DNA of 22,384 bases from Emmonsiellopsis sp. PD_33 (lineage: Eukaryota > Ascomycota > Eurotiomycetes > Onygenales > Ajellomycetaceae). Made by a program: the position numbers and the translations under genes. Shown here piece after piece: positions 1-11,699 of this stretch. The stretch lies in assembly GCA_032988165.1 (NCBI GenBank), contig JANTQF010000472.1, forward strand, positions 1-22,384. Reading direction: 5' to 3'. The notes below the pieces were generated by a model. It had not been told where the DNA came from. It did not search any database and worked only from the letters and a program-made list of their open reading frames with translations. Position 1 is the stretch's first letter. Every line of letters starts with the position of its first letter.

Positions 1-719
1 CAAGACATTAATGAACTTGTGGTCTTTAATATTAACTAAGAAATCAACTCTACTTCTCCTATCCTCAAGGCAGGGCAGTACAAACATGCTACACTGATTG
101 AGTACAATTAGGGACTATCTAGTAAAGATGTGAGTCTACCTTATTAGAGCAATTTAAACCTAGATTTAATACTAATCATTGTACTTTTCAGCATTCATAC
201 ATGTAGGCTGTTAAAATCTATAATCACACTTTACTCTATAATAATACTAATATACTAGACTCTTTACATATAAATAAATATAATGTCTATAGAGTCAATA
301 ACAATGATGACAGCTTTTATGGGATCACAAGTACATTAGATGTGAAGAGTAACTGAGAATAAGTAAATCTTCTGAAAAATGAAACTACTCTCAAACAGTG
401 GATTACCTGCACATTTAGGATAAATATTAAGAATAGTGGTTACTAGACTACTATTCTACACAATGAGACAATGCACAAAGCATTCACCACATATATGTTA
501 ACATTCTATAGCTACAAGACTTTTGCTATTAGCTCAGCAAACAAGATTGTCAGAGTAAAAATAGATGAAGTGAGTTAATTTATTCTACCCAGAATTTATA
601 AACATCAAAATTAAACTTAAGTTAGATTTAAGCATTAATATTTCATCACTACTTTCTTTACTTTCACATAGCATTCAAAGAGTCACTACTAAAGATTCTT
701 ACTCCAAATATTAAATAGC
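1..719. other. AT-rich CpG-free stretch without a recognisable gene
   Basis: All six frames are dense with stops and I see no conserved motif. Base composition and absence of CpG match the mutated repeats that follow, so this is probably more decayed transposon sequence, or the 5' part of the gene relic beginning near 720. A short AACTTAAGTT palindrome lies near 615. Confidence 0.4.
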
Positions 720-1819
720 TAGTTTCTTTTAGTGTGCCTACTCATGATGATGTCCTCTGCTCTCTATTTTTCTCAGATAGGAATAATCTCATCATAAGAA
801 TCCTCAAGGGAGATCTCTCCATTAATAAAAAGTACTTCCAGTAGGAGTTCAAGGGGATAACTCTGTCACACATGAACTCCTCCTACAAACATAAAGGGAA
901 AACCTATGTAATGTGATGACCCAGATTTCTTATCAGACTTCTAAATGCAGAGTATCAGGCAGCCTTTAACTATCTAAGAATAATATGTAGATCTATCAAG
1001 ATGATTGAAATATGACCAGTAATAAATAAGTATCAGATTTAGATGTTGAAATCATTGAAGAAAGTTCTAGCTCATATTATCTTCTAAATTAAGCCTAGTT
1101 GGATAATCCCTGCAAACTCCATAAAGAAGTACTGCACATTTCAGTGGTCCAATGCAATCAGCAAGATTATAGATAATGAAGATAACAAGAGGTATGAGCA
1201 CACAGTCTCTTTGATAATTAGTCTATAAGATCATATCTCAGAGTAAGCACAGACATTTTCAATATTAATGTTCAAAAATCAGATAAGTTGCATTAAACTT
1301 TGATTCAACATTTTAATACTAATAGATCACAGTTTGATGTACTGAAAGATAAGATTACCCAGAAGGATTATCTGACTAATCATATTAAGACTGTCATGTA
1401 TTACTTCAAATTTAACTATTCACACTGGAGATAAGTTCTTACTCTTTGTAAAGAGGCAAGAATGCATCCATTCAAAAGATGTATAGTAATTTTTAATAAG
1501 AAGGATATGCTAATGCATCTACAAATAAAGTTCATACAACTAATTATAAAACACTAACTAGGAATAGGAGAATATAAAGTTAATCACCCTCTGGGGTGTT
1601 TAGATGGTAGACACCTAATATACTATTAATTACAAGCTCTATAAATATCTGTAGCTTACAAATCTCTGGGTGAAGAACACATTGAGGACTGAGGCCACTA
1701 TCTTTAGATTATTATTTAAATATTAATGACTTAAGCAGGTGATCATCACTATCTTGTGTAATGAATTCTTAAAGGTAGTTCTAATAAAATAGATGTCAGG
1801 GTTGACCTTCACTTCACAG

Positions 1820-1915
1820 ATAAGTAATAGTGAAATATAATTATATTTCAAATTGAACTTTAGTTCAATTTGATATCTAATACTAGATGCTTAATACTCA
1901 TACTCTCTTGTTTAG
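1820..1915 (+). other. Candidate intron with a mutated donor, containing a hairpin
   Basis: The exon ends in CAG and the intron begins ATAAGT, a G-to-A change of the consensus GTAAGT at +1. It contains a CTAAT-type branch sequence and ends in TTTAG. Removing its 96 nt joins two open stretches in the same phase. A perfect 10-bp inverted repeat (1849-1872) lies in the middle. Confidence 0.5.
1849..1872. repeat. Perfect 10-bp hairpin, TTTA loop
   Basis: Arms CAAATTGAAC and GTTCAATTTG flank a 4-nt loop. With one mismatch the pairing extends outward to about 1845-1876. The centre AACTTTAGTT resembles the hairpin at 2538-2561. Confidence 0.85.
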
Positions 1916-2369
1916 AATCAGCTCAATGAGGCCTTTAAGGACATTCAAAAATATACTATAATATTATCCAACACTGATTGAACCACCTCTACCAAGAATT
2001 TAGCTGAGAATCTCAAAGCATTTACACTCAATATCTAATAGATGTAGAAGGTAATCAAAGGGAAGATCAGCAACCTAATGATTATAATTAATGAAAGTCA
2101 GCTAAGTTCTGAGGCTATTATAGCTGACTTTATTTTACACTCAAAGCTGCATATCTACACAGAATTGTCAGAGGAAATTTTGAAGAGTATCTTATACAAA
2201 TAGAAGGTATTAGTACCCCTTAAGAGATGAGCTAACTTAAAGCTAAAGACATCCTTCAACAAACAATTCAAGAGATCTGCTGTAGTCTTAAATGCAACAG
2301 AGATTACCATAACTATAACTAATAATAATGATGATGAGGAGGGTAGCAGCCTCATCAGCATTCAAATCT

Positions 2370-2989
2370 AAACACACATAAGTATGAAATTAAAGAGTAG
2401 TGCTAGTATGAAGATAATAAAGTAATTTTAGCTCCAGTTTTTTCTTTATTATAATGCATAGAGTGGTCAGATTGGTTGGATCAGGGGATTGAGTCAGAAT
2501 TTCTTATTTATAAGTCATAGCATGGAGTAGCTTTTTGACTATTAAACTTTGGTTTAATAGTGCTATTAATGATTTATTTTACAAGTATAAAGAATCTTCA
2601 ATGATAGTTGAATCTCAATATAAATTGATTTCTTTGAATTTTAAAAGTTTACTTGATGTCTTTTTGCAGATAAATTACATCTAGTCCACAGCATAATAAT
2701 AGAAAAATAATATATTCTATTGACAGTAATGTGATTGATCTGCTTGCTTTTCCCTTTCCTTTATATTTCCCTTTTTTTTTGAAAAACCTAATAGAAAATT
2801 TTTTCCCTTGAAGTACTTTAATAGAAAAAAAGTATCCTCTTAAATACTAGAATACTCTTATGAGTTTAATTGATGAATTCAATCTAAATTTAATTCTCTC
2901 TTATGATTAAATCTATTAATATCCCTTTATTCTTTTACTCCTTCCTAGCTTTATCAGCCTTAATATCTTAGTGGTTCCTCTATAATACC
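2370..2989. other. AT-rich spacer between two gene relics
   Basis: No coding frame is supported here. It holds a perfect hairpin at 2538-2561 and T- and pyrimidine-rich tracts around 2745-2820. It may include 5' exons or introns of the hAT relic that cannot be resolved. Confidence 0.4.
2538..2561. repeat. Perfect 10-bp hairpin, TTTG loop
   Basis: Arms ACTATTAAAC and GTTTAATAGT flank a 4-nt loop. The geometry (10-bp arms, 4-nt loop) and the centre AACTTTGGTT parallel the hairpin at 1849-1872. Confidence 0.85.
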
Positions 2990-5500
2990 TTCATCCCCCA
3001 CATTATTCAGCTCTATTTTCTCCAATGATAAGAACCAACCATTACTGGATCTATCTACCTCAAGCTCAGTGATATAGGAAACACCTCTGGTAGCTCTGAA
3101 CTAGTTAGCTCATATTAATACTGTTAGTCTTAGTAGCTCACCAGCTAATAATCATGCATCTCAATTAAATGCAGCACCATCTAGGCTGATTATTATTACT
3201 AGAGGAAATTGCAGCAAGCATTATATTATTCTTAATAAGGAGAATCATCTGAATTTCCTTCAGTAGTAAAAGACTATGAAATGGCTAATTACTCATTCTA
3301 AGCTCACTAAGAAGATAGCTGCTTGGGGATTAATACAGTAAACAAGCTAAATGTAGAGAGAATTTAATGAGACAGCAATATATTCTAATGAGGTTTTAAA
3401 GGCACAGTGTATACATTACAGCCAGCTTATAGTCAATCCAACTCTGAAAAACCATGGTACAAAGACTCTCAGTTGTCATCTCAAGAAGTATGCTACTTAA
3501 ACCTAGAAACAGAGCAAGTTATAATATAAACACAAAATAATGGAGTTCTTTGCCTGAGAGGATGTGAGTTTTTTTATTTCTTATGATTAAATCAAGGTTC
3601 CAACTAATTATTAACTAGAAAGTAAATACCTATCTGGTCCTAAATAAGGAGAATCTTCTAGCTTAGCTGATTAAAATAATCATTACTATTTGAACCTCAT
3701 TTAACATTATTTATCATTTAGAGTTCAAGTAGCTAATCTAAATGATAGCATTCAATTTATTTTTAGAGATCCTCACTTAATAGATCATTACAAACCATCT
3801 ACTTGTAAACTCACAGAAGATTGTGATGGACCAGCTGAAGAAATTATCTTCAATCTTATAAATCTTAATTAGTATTAACTGCTGAATATTACCTTATGGG
3901 AACCTCTCCTTCATGAGGATACTTAATTATTTTATCTCTGAGGATTGACAACCTGTGGATGTGCTACTTGATTTTGAGCATGTTTGTAAGTTACATACTG
4001 ATTAGAAGCTAGTAAATCTCATGTTGAAATATATAGATGAGTATCACCTTAGAGGTCAGATCTTGACTAATATGACTGATAATGCAGAGAATAATGATAT
4101 GCTTATCTAGACACTTTTCCAGATAATATAAACAAGCTAGTTAATCTCACAGTTCACTGATCTAGAGTTGCAGAAGTTAGGGATGAATTAGTATATCTCT
4201 TGCCTAGCACACATATTTCAACTATATTTAGATGCTATCTTCTAATGGATTGATATAAATGCCCAGAAGGAACTAAATTCTATCCTGAATGATGATCTTT
4301 TTAATGAGAATATTAGCAGCACTTTATGAAAGATATAAAGTATTTTATCTCTAAATCTAATAATCTTTCTGACTGTTTTATTTTCATTAAGATCTGCCAG
4401 TTTACTTGATTTATTCACCACTCCTCATAATGAGTCTCTTATTTTAAGAAATGTCAGCTTAAGTTCTCTCACATAATAGTACTCACAGTGTAAACTGATT
4501 GCCCTACATGATGAGACTCAACATATCTTCTGTTGAAATAGCTACTAAAGCTTTGAAAGATTATAAACTACTTTACTCTCTATTATGATTTTGCAGATCA
4601 TCCTCTCTCTTTCTCAGCTACTAAGTGAAAGTAGATTGCTTATCTTGTGGATATCTATTTAGTATTTAGAAGTCTGATAAATAACCTATCTTAGAAAAAG
4701 AAGTCCCCCCTTCCTTATATATTTTACATGTATAATTATCTTTTCAACCTCCTTAAATCCACTGAATATGCTCTCTTCAGGAAGCACTGTGCTTAACATA
4801 ATCAACTCTGAAAGGGTATTCAGAATGTAATAATCAAGTTATACTAGTACTACTTAAAGATCAATGAGAATCATAGTTATTTTTATATCATAATAATATA
4901 TCTCCATTCAGGCCTTAAACCATTGGAGTTCTACAATAGTGTCTGGTTGGATGATGATGTGAACTGATATGAGAAATATCTAAATATCTTTATGAAAGTA
5001 TATTAACTATATAAGAGAGAACTAGTATAAGAATTAATAGTAGATTTATCTTCTTAAGGCCATGAGAATGTTCAGAAGTACAAGCATGAGTGTATCATAC
5101 TGAAGAAGGTTTTAAATAATGTAAATCAACACTGCAAATACAAATATGGGTCATCCAGTTAAAGTTGTCCTCTCCCCATAATCTTATCATAAAAGATTAA
5201 GTAGTATCTCAATAAAGGTATGTTTTTCTCCTTCTGATCATATTAAACTTAAGTTCTAATTCATTATTTAGAGTTGATGAAAAACATATTGCTACTTAAC
5301 TACTAAAAATAGAGATAAGTATAGTTTCTCATCCTTACCTATATTACATGCAACATCCTGGCCATGCAGAGCAACATAATAAAGCTAGAATATATATTCT
5401 TGATTTTCTGTCAGATCTGTGTGTACCTTCAAAATTGCCTACAACTATTAACTATTCAAGTCATCATACTTCATTATATGGGTAATTAGTGCTAGATGTA
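2990..5500 (+). pseudogene. hAT-superfamily transposase, RIP-inactivated
   Basis: hAT transposases are cut-and-paste DNA transposases with an N-terminal BED zinc finger, an RNase H-like catalytic core and a C-terminal dimerisation region. The N-terminal part shows an NFLQ segment followed by TAG TAA, where related fungal proteins have Trp-Trp. A BED-like finger follows near 3405-3490 (AQCIHY, then NHGTKTLSCHLKK), with one Cys changed to Tyr. The core carries the diagnostic TDNAENNDM (4075-4101) and CLAHIFQLYLDA (from 4201), matching the family's TtDNAsNNdtM and CLaHiiqL motifs. The pre-dimerisation stretch HSGLKPLEFYNSVW lies near 4906-4950. Candidate introns include one starting GTGAGT near 3564 and one at 5218-5271 (GTATGT to TTTAG). 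Many in-frame stops make it non-functional. A classical hATC SERxFS motif was not found, and terminal inverted repeats were not identified. Confidence 0.75.
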
Positions 5501-5531
5501 GAAGGCATTCATCCCACCTCCTAGTATATAT

Positions 5532-5738
5532 ATGGGTGATAGGGTATATATGGAGGATGATGGGTCAGGCAATGAGAATGAGAAGAAAGATGATGAACTC
5601 TTAGATAATTATATATCAGATTTTAATGATTTAGATGAAGTTGTAGATGAGGTTAAGAGCCAGAATGAGAGAGAGATGATGCTCAGACAGAATACCTTAT
5701 TAATTAATATTTCCCTAGGAAAGCTTCATCATCTCTAA
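5532..5738 (+). pseudogene. Acidic reading frame at the end of the hAT relic
   Basis: Sixty-eight codons are open from ATG to TAA, rich in Asp, Glu and Asn (for example EDDGSGNENEKKDDELLDN). The same frame extends upstream through KAFIPPPSIYMGDRV, so the ATG is probably internal. An open stretch in another frame (5273-5470, one stop) precedes it, so an intron or frameshift near 5480-5510 may link them. It is probably the C-terminal tail of the hAT transposase or a neighbouring accessory frame. No known domain is recognised. Confidence 0.4.
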
Positions 5739-6278
5739 AGTGTATTATATAATGTGACACCATCTCAGCAACTTATCCCCCAGATGATAATTAATAATAA
5801 CTATCTCCTTCCATTTATCTTATTACAGTTTAATTCACCTCATCATTCACAGCAGACATCCTGAAGAGTGGAACTGGAGGATTTCATTTCACATTAGATT
5901 ACTTAGGAGAGTGATAGACCTAGATTGTAGTGCTTTTCATTTATTTTAGATAGTATTTTTCTCCTCTAATATGTTTCAGGCTATTAATAGTTAATAAATA
6001 CCATTTTGTTCATCTTTTAGCACTTGGTTAATAATAATTCTTCTGGCACTACAGTGAAAAAGACTAATATGATGGATGGAACCAAAGTTCAATTCTTGCA
6101 TATAATAGTATTATATTAATATAACTTAATTAAATTTTGGGGTGAATTTATGTATGTATAACTTTATTTTCAAACTCATCAGGTTTGAAAAATTCAATTG
6201 AATTTAACTCTAAAAATCTGACATAAGAAAAAAAAAAACAGCAGCAAGTGAACCCACCCAAGTGAGGCTTTTTTTTTT
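5739..6278. other. Spacer with inverted repeats and a poly-A/poly-T flanked segment
   Basis: No coding frame is supported. It contains a 9-bp inverted repeat (6167-6191), a 16-bp palindrome (6190-6205), an 11-A run (6228-6238) and a 12-T run (6269-6280). A 5' LTR for element B would be expected around here or further left, but no match to the 3' LTR candidate at 10272 is visible. Confidence 0.4.
6167..6205. repeat. Adjacent inverted repeat and palindrome
   Basis: TTTTCAAAC and GTTTGAAAA pair across a 7-nt loop (6167-6191). They overlap the perfect 16-bp palindrome AAATTCAATTGAATTT at 6190-6205. Confidence 0.75.
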
Positions 6279-6560
6279 TTGGGTTTGAAATCTAGTGGAT
6301 TCATAGGTCAGGTTTACAACACTATTACAGGGCCTACTCACACAAATACATTCTGTATTCTAAATATAACTATTACCACTATTATTAACTGCTGTGCTCA
6401 AGGTGTCTGTATTAACTGCAACAAACCTGGGCACAGAGCTACTGACTGCTGTGGAACCCATATTCTTCTAAAACTACTCATATAATTCATAAATATACAA
6501 ATCAAGCTTAAAGAGGAGGAAGATTTTAAAGACATCAAATCAGACTTGGGAAAAAACTAG
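6279..6560 (+). pseudogene. gag: Element B gag, C-terminal part with CCHC zinc knuckle
   Basis: Gag forms the virus-like particle and binds element RNA through a CCHC knuckle. The knuckle is intact at 6408-6449: CINCNKPGHRATDC fits C-x2-C-x4-H-x4-C. Downstream is a Lys/Glu-rich segment (KLKEEEDFKDIKSD). The frame ends at TAG 6558-6560, directly after the heptamer A AAA AAC. One internal stop (TAA at about 6483) fits a mutated glutamine codon. The upstream part is missing, as typical Gag extends hundreds of residues before the knuckle. The frame is positions = 0 mod 3, while pol is 2 mod 3, a -1 relation. Confidence 0.7.
6551..6557 (+). promoter_or_regulatory. Candidate -1 frameshift slippery site of element B
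   Basis: The gag frame reads GGA AAA AAC TAG, so A AAA AAC sits in the X XXY YYZ phase and is followed at once by the gag stop. Slipping back one base enters the frame that carries protease, RT and integrase. Element D has the same arrangement at 14266-14272. I see no clear downstream stem or pseudoknot, but mutation may have erased it. Confidence 0.6.
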
Positions 6561-9500
6561 CTTCTGTATGAAATTGCAAGTAGAAGCTCCCAGAGTTAAA
6601 TAGAAAGACCTTTGAGAAGAAAATGACTATTCTAGTGATTCTTGTACTTATCATAGTTAATCATTCTTTTAATATAAATGCTATGATAGACAGTGATTAC
6701 TATTACTATTTAATAATTCATCTTTATATAGTTAATCATCATAACCTTCTGTGTATCTCAATCAACCCCTGAAAGATTGAAGGTGTCAATGGTGACACAG
6801 GCAGCTTTATATGAAATATGGTGAAACTTGATGTTGATATTAGTGAATTTCTCCAAGAAAATACCTATACATATGAGATTGAGAATCTCTCATATGACTT
6901 CATACTAGGCTTATTATAGCTATCTAAACATTAAGCTCTCATTAATACTTATAATTAATGTATCATATTTCCTAAAGGCATCTGCATCTTCAAAAAAGAT
7001 GTTCATAAGACTACTGACCTTCACCAAATCTTTGCTAATATCTATAACCTTCTCTAAAGTCATAATTGGAAATTTAAGTCCTGATCTCCTATTGAAATCT
7101 TCACTACTAGCATGGCTGACATAGAGAAGGCCCTCTTACAACTCTCTAAGAAGCTGAAGACTGACCCTGTGACAGTCCTTCCTTCATAATACCATAAATT
7201 TCTTAATATTTTTAATTATAAGGCCACTAAGAAGCTCCTATCATTCTACAGTGTGCATGACTACTATATTAAACTTGAGAAGATAGATAATAAAGATTCT
7301 CAGCCACCCTGAGAACTACTATACAACATATTATATGATAAATTGCTTGTGCTCTGCAAGACCCTTAATGACCTTCTAGATAAAAATTTCATTTAAGTTA
7401 GCAATTTACCTGTGGGTGCACTCATACTCTTCACAAAAAAGTCAGGTAAAGGCCTTTAGTTCTATGTTAACTATTAGAGCCTCAACTACCTCATCTAAAA
7501 AGATCATTACCTACTACTATTAATCAATGAGACTCTCAAACAGATCAGCCAAGTCAAGTGGTTCATAAAGCTAGATGTCATTTCCATGTTCTATAAGATC
7601 CAAATTGCAGAAGGAGATGAATGGCTAACTGGCTTTTACATGAGATATAATCTATTTGAATGGATAGTTACCTTCTTTAGCCTCATAAATACTCTAAGCA
7701 CCTTCCAGAAATACATTAACTAGGCCTTATAAGACTATTTAGATGAATTTACTTTTACCTACCTCAATGACATTCTCATCTTCACTGATGGATCCTGCAA
7801 GTAGCATTAAGAGTATGTCTAAAAAGTCCTTACTCATCTCTGCAAATATGATCTCCCAATTAACATCAATAAATCTATCTTTAAAGTTCAAGAGATGATC
7901 TACCTCAGCTTCATCATAGAGACAGGAAAGGAAGTCTGTATGAACCTCAAAAAGATTACTGCTATCCTCAAATAGGAGGCCTCTATAATTATAAAAGACA
8001 TGTAAGACTTCCTAGAATTCACAAATTTCTACTAATACTTCATTCAAGATTTTTCTGATATCATTCAACTACTAACTAACCTTATATGTAAAGATCAGTA
8101 GTTTTAATAATCTAAGAAAGCAGACAAGACATTCATACATTTTAAGTAGATATTTATCTCTACCCTAATGCTCATCACATTTAACTCTAACTACTCAATG
8201 ATAGTTGAAACAGACTCTTCCAGTTACATCACAAACAGTGCTCTTATGCAATAGGATAATAAAGGTATCCTATAACCCTATGCATTTATATTTAAGAAGC
8301 TTAGCCCTGCTAAAGCTAACTATAAGATTTATAACAAGAAACTCCTCACCATCATCTAATATCTAGAGGAATGAGACTCTGAACTTCACAGCATGAAAGA
8401 CTTTAAAATTATCATAGATCATAAGAACCTCTGATATTTCATAATAACTTATAAACTCTCTGAATGTCAAATGTACTGGGCTGAATTTCTCAGCCACTTC
8501 TATTTTACAATTCATTATTACTCTGATATAGAGAACTTTATAGCTAACATTCTTTCCTGATGTGAACAGAATATACCTTCTGAAGACTCTAACACTCACT
8601 GGGCAAACTATAAATAGAGACTACTAGATCCATAGATCCTCAAAGAATTCAAAGTAACACCATATAGAGTAATATATGCCTCATCTATTATCCTGCTAAT
8701 CATGACTATCTCATCTTTACTCCAGGGACTCTGGGACACTACTACCACCTTCAATGAATACTTTCAAATGATGATTCAGGTCATTTAAGATAAAGCTCAC
8801 TATTTTCTACCTGAACTCCAAGCCTATATTAATATTACTAAATGCTCTGTAGATCCTAACTTCTAACTATACTTCCAGAGGAGGTAATGAGTTCCTGATT
8901 CAGAATCATTGCACACCTAAATCATACAAGAAACTCACAATTTTCTGATGACTAATTACTCAGACTGCAAAGTACTCTACCAAATTTTATCTTAAAATTT
9001 CTACTGGCCTAACATATCTCAGAGCATCCAACAGTTTACTTAGAACTACAATGTCTGCTAATCCATCATCACCTGGCAAGATTACTATCAAAATCTGCTT
9101 AAATCTCTCTCAATCTCTAAATATATCTGATGTGATGTTATCATTAATTTTACAGTAAATCTTCTCATGAGTAATAGCTGTAAGAATATTCTTATCATCA
9201 TTGATCATCTCAGTAAAGATATTATTCTTAAACCCTGTGTGAAGATGGATATACCTGCAGTAGCTAAAGCCTTCCTCTAAAGTCTATTTTATTATTAGTA
9301 TAATCTACTCCATATAATTATCTTAAATTATAAAACCCAGTTTATTGGAGCTGTCTGAATCTAAATCTACTAGCTCCTTAAGATCTTCTAATATCTCTTA
9401 ATTGCCTACTACCCTGAAACTAACAGCAGCACTAAATGTATGATCTAGACAACTAAGAATTACCTTCAAAAGTTTTATTTATATGCTCAGAATGACTGGA

Positions 9501-10260
9501 ATGAACTCCTCCTGCATATCAAACTCATAATTAATAGCTGTAATACTGTTAGTACTGATATCAGCTTGTTTTTCCTCTCATATAGTTACAATCTTAAAGT
9601 TCTTAATCTCATCAAATTGTCTGAATCTTCTACTTCATCTCACAGTCTGATCTAAATTGCAGACACCATTATCTTAAAACTCTAGTAAGCCTGCAAGTAA
9701 GCTAAATCCTCCATGGTCAGTGCCCAGTAGGACTAATAAAATCATATAAATGCCTGCTGAAATCCCACTGAATACTATAAGGTAAGTAATAAGATCTAGC
9801 TAGACCTCTGAAACATCACAACTAATTACCTGTCTTGTATGCTTAATTATTAATATGCTAAGTACACTATCATTAAAGTTCTGAGAAGTCATAACTATCA
9901 TCTTGACACATCATCTGAGATCTATAATATATTTCACATGAATTTACTCTATAAGGCCTCTACTAACCCATTCTCCTCACAAGAGATCACTGACTGGCAT
10001 CTACCTGGCATTGTCAGAAAAGATAATGAGGTAGAATACAAGATTGAAGCCATCCTCAACTACTATCACTGTGGATGAGAATTTTAGTACCTGATGAAGT
10101 AGCTCAGATATAAGGCTCTTTTATGGGAATCAATCTCTATCCTGCAGGACATCACTGCACTTACTTGTTACAAAGAATTATACCTGCCTGATGAGACTTC
10201 ACCTATGCTATGCTACACCTGATTCTCTGAACTCTCCTGCCCACCCTCTAAAATCAGGTA
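6552..10260 (+). pseudogene. pol: Element B pol (protease-RT-RNase H-integrase-chromodomain)
   Basis: The protease active site lies at 6689-6697 and reads IDSD instead of DSG, followed by KIEGVNGDTGSFI in place of the usual v-DG motif. RT starts near 7400 (PVGALILFTKKSGKGL), and its catalytic box at 7760-7771 reads YLND instead of YLDD. RNase H spans roughly 8160-8580, with SPAKANYKIYNKKLL (from 8303) matching the conserved SPAE-NYEI-DKELL. Integrase spans about 8900-9650: the zinc-binding H and C positions are partly changed to Tyr, and the DDE residues appear as Asn (INFT), Asn (ILNYKTQF) and Lys (TNSSTKCM). A chromodomain follows from DWHLPG at 9992 to about 10140. Every catalytic loss is a G-to-A or C-to-T change. 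With its many in-frame stops, this protein cannot function. Confidence 0.8.
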
Positions 10261-10271
10261 GGGGAAGATAA
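10250..10271 (+). other. Probable polypurine tract of element B
   Basis: A purine-rich run (AGGTAGGGGAAGATAA) ends just before TGTGAAGG, the expected LTR start. This is the usual priming site for plus-strand DNA synthesis. Confidence 0.5.
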
Positions 10272-10540
10272 TGTGAAGGACTATATCCTTATACTCTATA
10301 TCCATAGCTTGCCTGAACTTCATCTAATCTCTAACTATCTGATTAGATGCCTTCAATCAGGCCTTTATATGAACATTTATTTACTCCAACCTTGCATAAT
10401 TCCCTTTTATTTATATTACATGATCTTGTGATTCCTTTTCCTTTTTCCTTCCTCTCTCTAGTAATTATAATTTTAATTCTAGCATATAGCTTGCACAATC
10501 TGCTTATTGGAGCACACCCATTATAATCATTAATATTATA
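10272..10540 (+). repeat. Probable 3' LTR of element B
   Basis: It starts TGTGAAGG right after the polypurine tract, similar to the TGTGAGAA start of element D LTRs. A TATA-like TTTATATG lies near 10361. The right edge is set by where element C coding resumes (about 10541-10551); a terminal CA is not clear and may have mutated to TA. No matching 5' copy is seen, so the call rests on position and ends only. Confidence 0.45.
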
Positions 10541-11699
10541 GTAAAAAGCTTGATTGATGAGGTTCATGAAGATCTTCTTTATCTTATTATCTTCATAATA
10601 TATAATTACCCCATTATTCAGTGTGGTCTTATTTACACCATTCTATATGACCTGTATTTATTGGTGATTATAAGTTAGATTCTCTATGATCACTAATATT
10701 ACTACTTTATCTACTACATGAAATCTATCTGTGAACTCTATCTCTTGTAGGGTTCCTAACTTTAAATAATATGAGATGTAAATAGGCTTCTTACTGTTAT
10801 TTCTTACTTAAATGAATGATAACATGTGATCTATAGCATGCATGTGAAATATAAGCTATAGGTTAGACAGTTCAAATAGATAGTCTCTATCCTCTGAAAG
10901 CTCTATCTTTCCTTAGATGTAAATAGGGATCCTCACTTCTACCTCAGGTGGTACTATAATATTAGTGGTGGTGTATAGGGGCTAGTTTGCCTGATAGTTT
11001 GACTTTGAGGTTAAGATGAAATCAACAGCTGCATTATAATACTATGTTAGTCAGGCCTTTTAGCTTGGGAAATTCAGGATCAGATCCTCTGATCCAAGAT
11101 TATCTACTCTTATGAGTAGCTTTACTCACAAATTATCAATAATATGGGCTTTAATAAAGAGTTGGGCAATCATGAGCTTTCCAGATGATAGTATTATTAG
11201 TATATGAAGTGAGATTATCATAATCTCTAATGAAACTAATCCTTTACTAATATCTCATACTGTCACAGGCTTGAATTAGATTATCTTGACTTTCAAATCT
11301 TACTACTTGAGCTAGTTACAGTCAATAAGCATCATAATGTATCTACTATCTAAACATACATTATCTGTCATATCAGACTTCATAATAAATACCTTCATTA
11401 TGATATAATGTTAAAACTGGAAAGTCATTTTATCTGAAGTGTATACCTGTAGCCTTCTAGATGAAATTACTAGTAGTAAGATGTCAACATGCCAAGTAGC
11501 TAGTCTATCCTCATCTATATAGTGCTTCATAATGTGATTATATAATTAATTATTAAATGCAAAGGTCATATTACAGTTTAGACAGTTAAAAGTATTATAT
11601 TCATCATTAAAGACTAAATAGTCATCAGCCTCTTTATAGGAATTATCATCCTGCTGATTCACATTATCTTAGTCATTTTATTAGTTATCTTTCTATTGA

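Larger units (their letters stand above)
720..2369 (+). pseudogene. Decayed multi-exon gene of unknown function
   Basis: I do not recognise this protein. A coding-like frame runs from about 720 with scattered stops. It continues after a candidate intron at 1283-1325, shifts frame once near 1640, and resumes after a second candidate intron at 1820-1915 to end at the TAA of 2367-2369. Joining the second intron keeps phase 0. The last exon (1916-2369) has only a few stops in about 150 codons and is Lys/Leu/Ile-rich, ending in an Asn-Asp-Glu tract (NNNDDEEGSS). The central part is rich in Lys, His and aromatic residues. No signal peptide, membrane segment or catalytic motif is evident. Both intron donors read CAG|ATAAGT, as if the +1 G had mutated to A. 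It could be an accessory gene of a transposon or a captured host gene; position next to a hAT relic does not decide. Confidence 0.5.
6279..10540 (+). mobile_element. Element B: 5'-truncated Ty3/gypsy chromovirus relic
   Basis: The domain order gag zinc knuckle, protease, RT, RNase H, integrase, chromodomain defines a Ty3/gypsy chromovirus. The pol frame runs without a visible frameshift from about 6552 to 10260, although stops are frequent. The N-terminal gag and 5' LTR are absent or unrecognisable. The 3' side has a purine-rich tract and a probable LTR, and abuts element C at about 10540. It has lost more catalytic residues than element D, which suggests older or heavier mutation. Confidence 0.8.
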
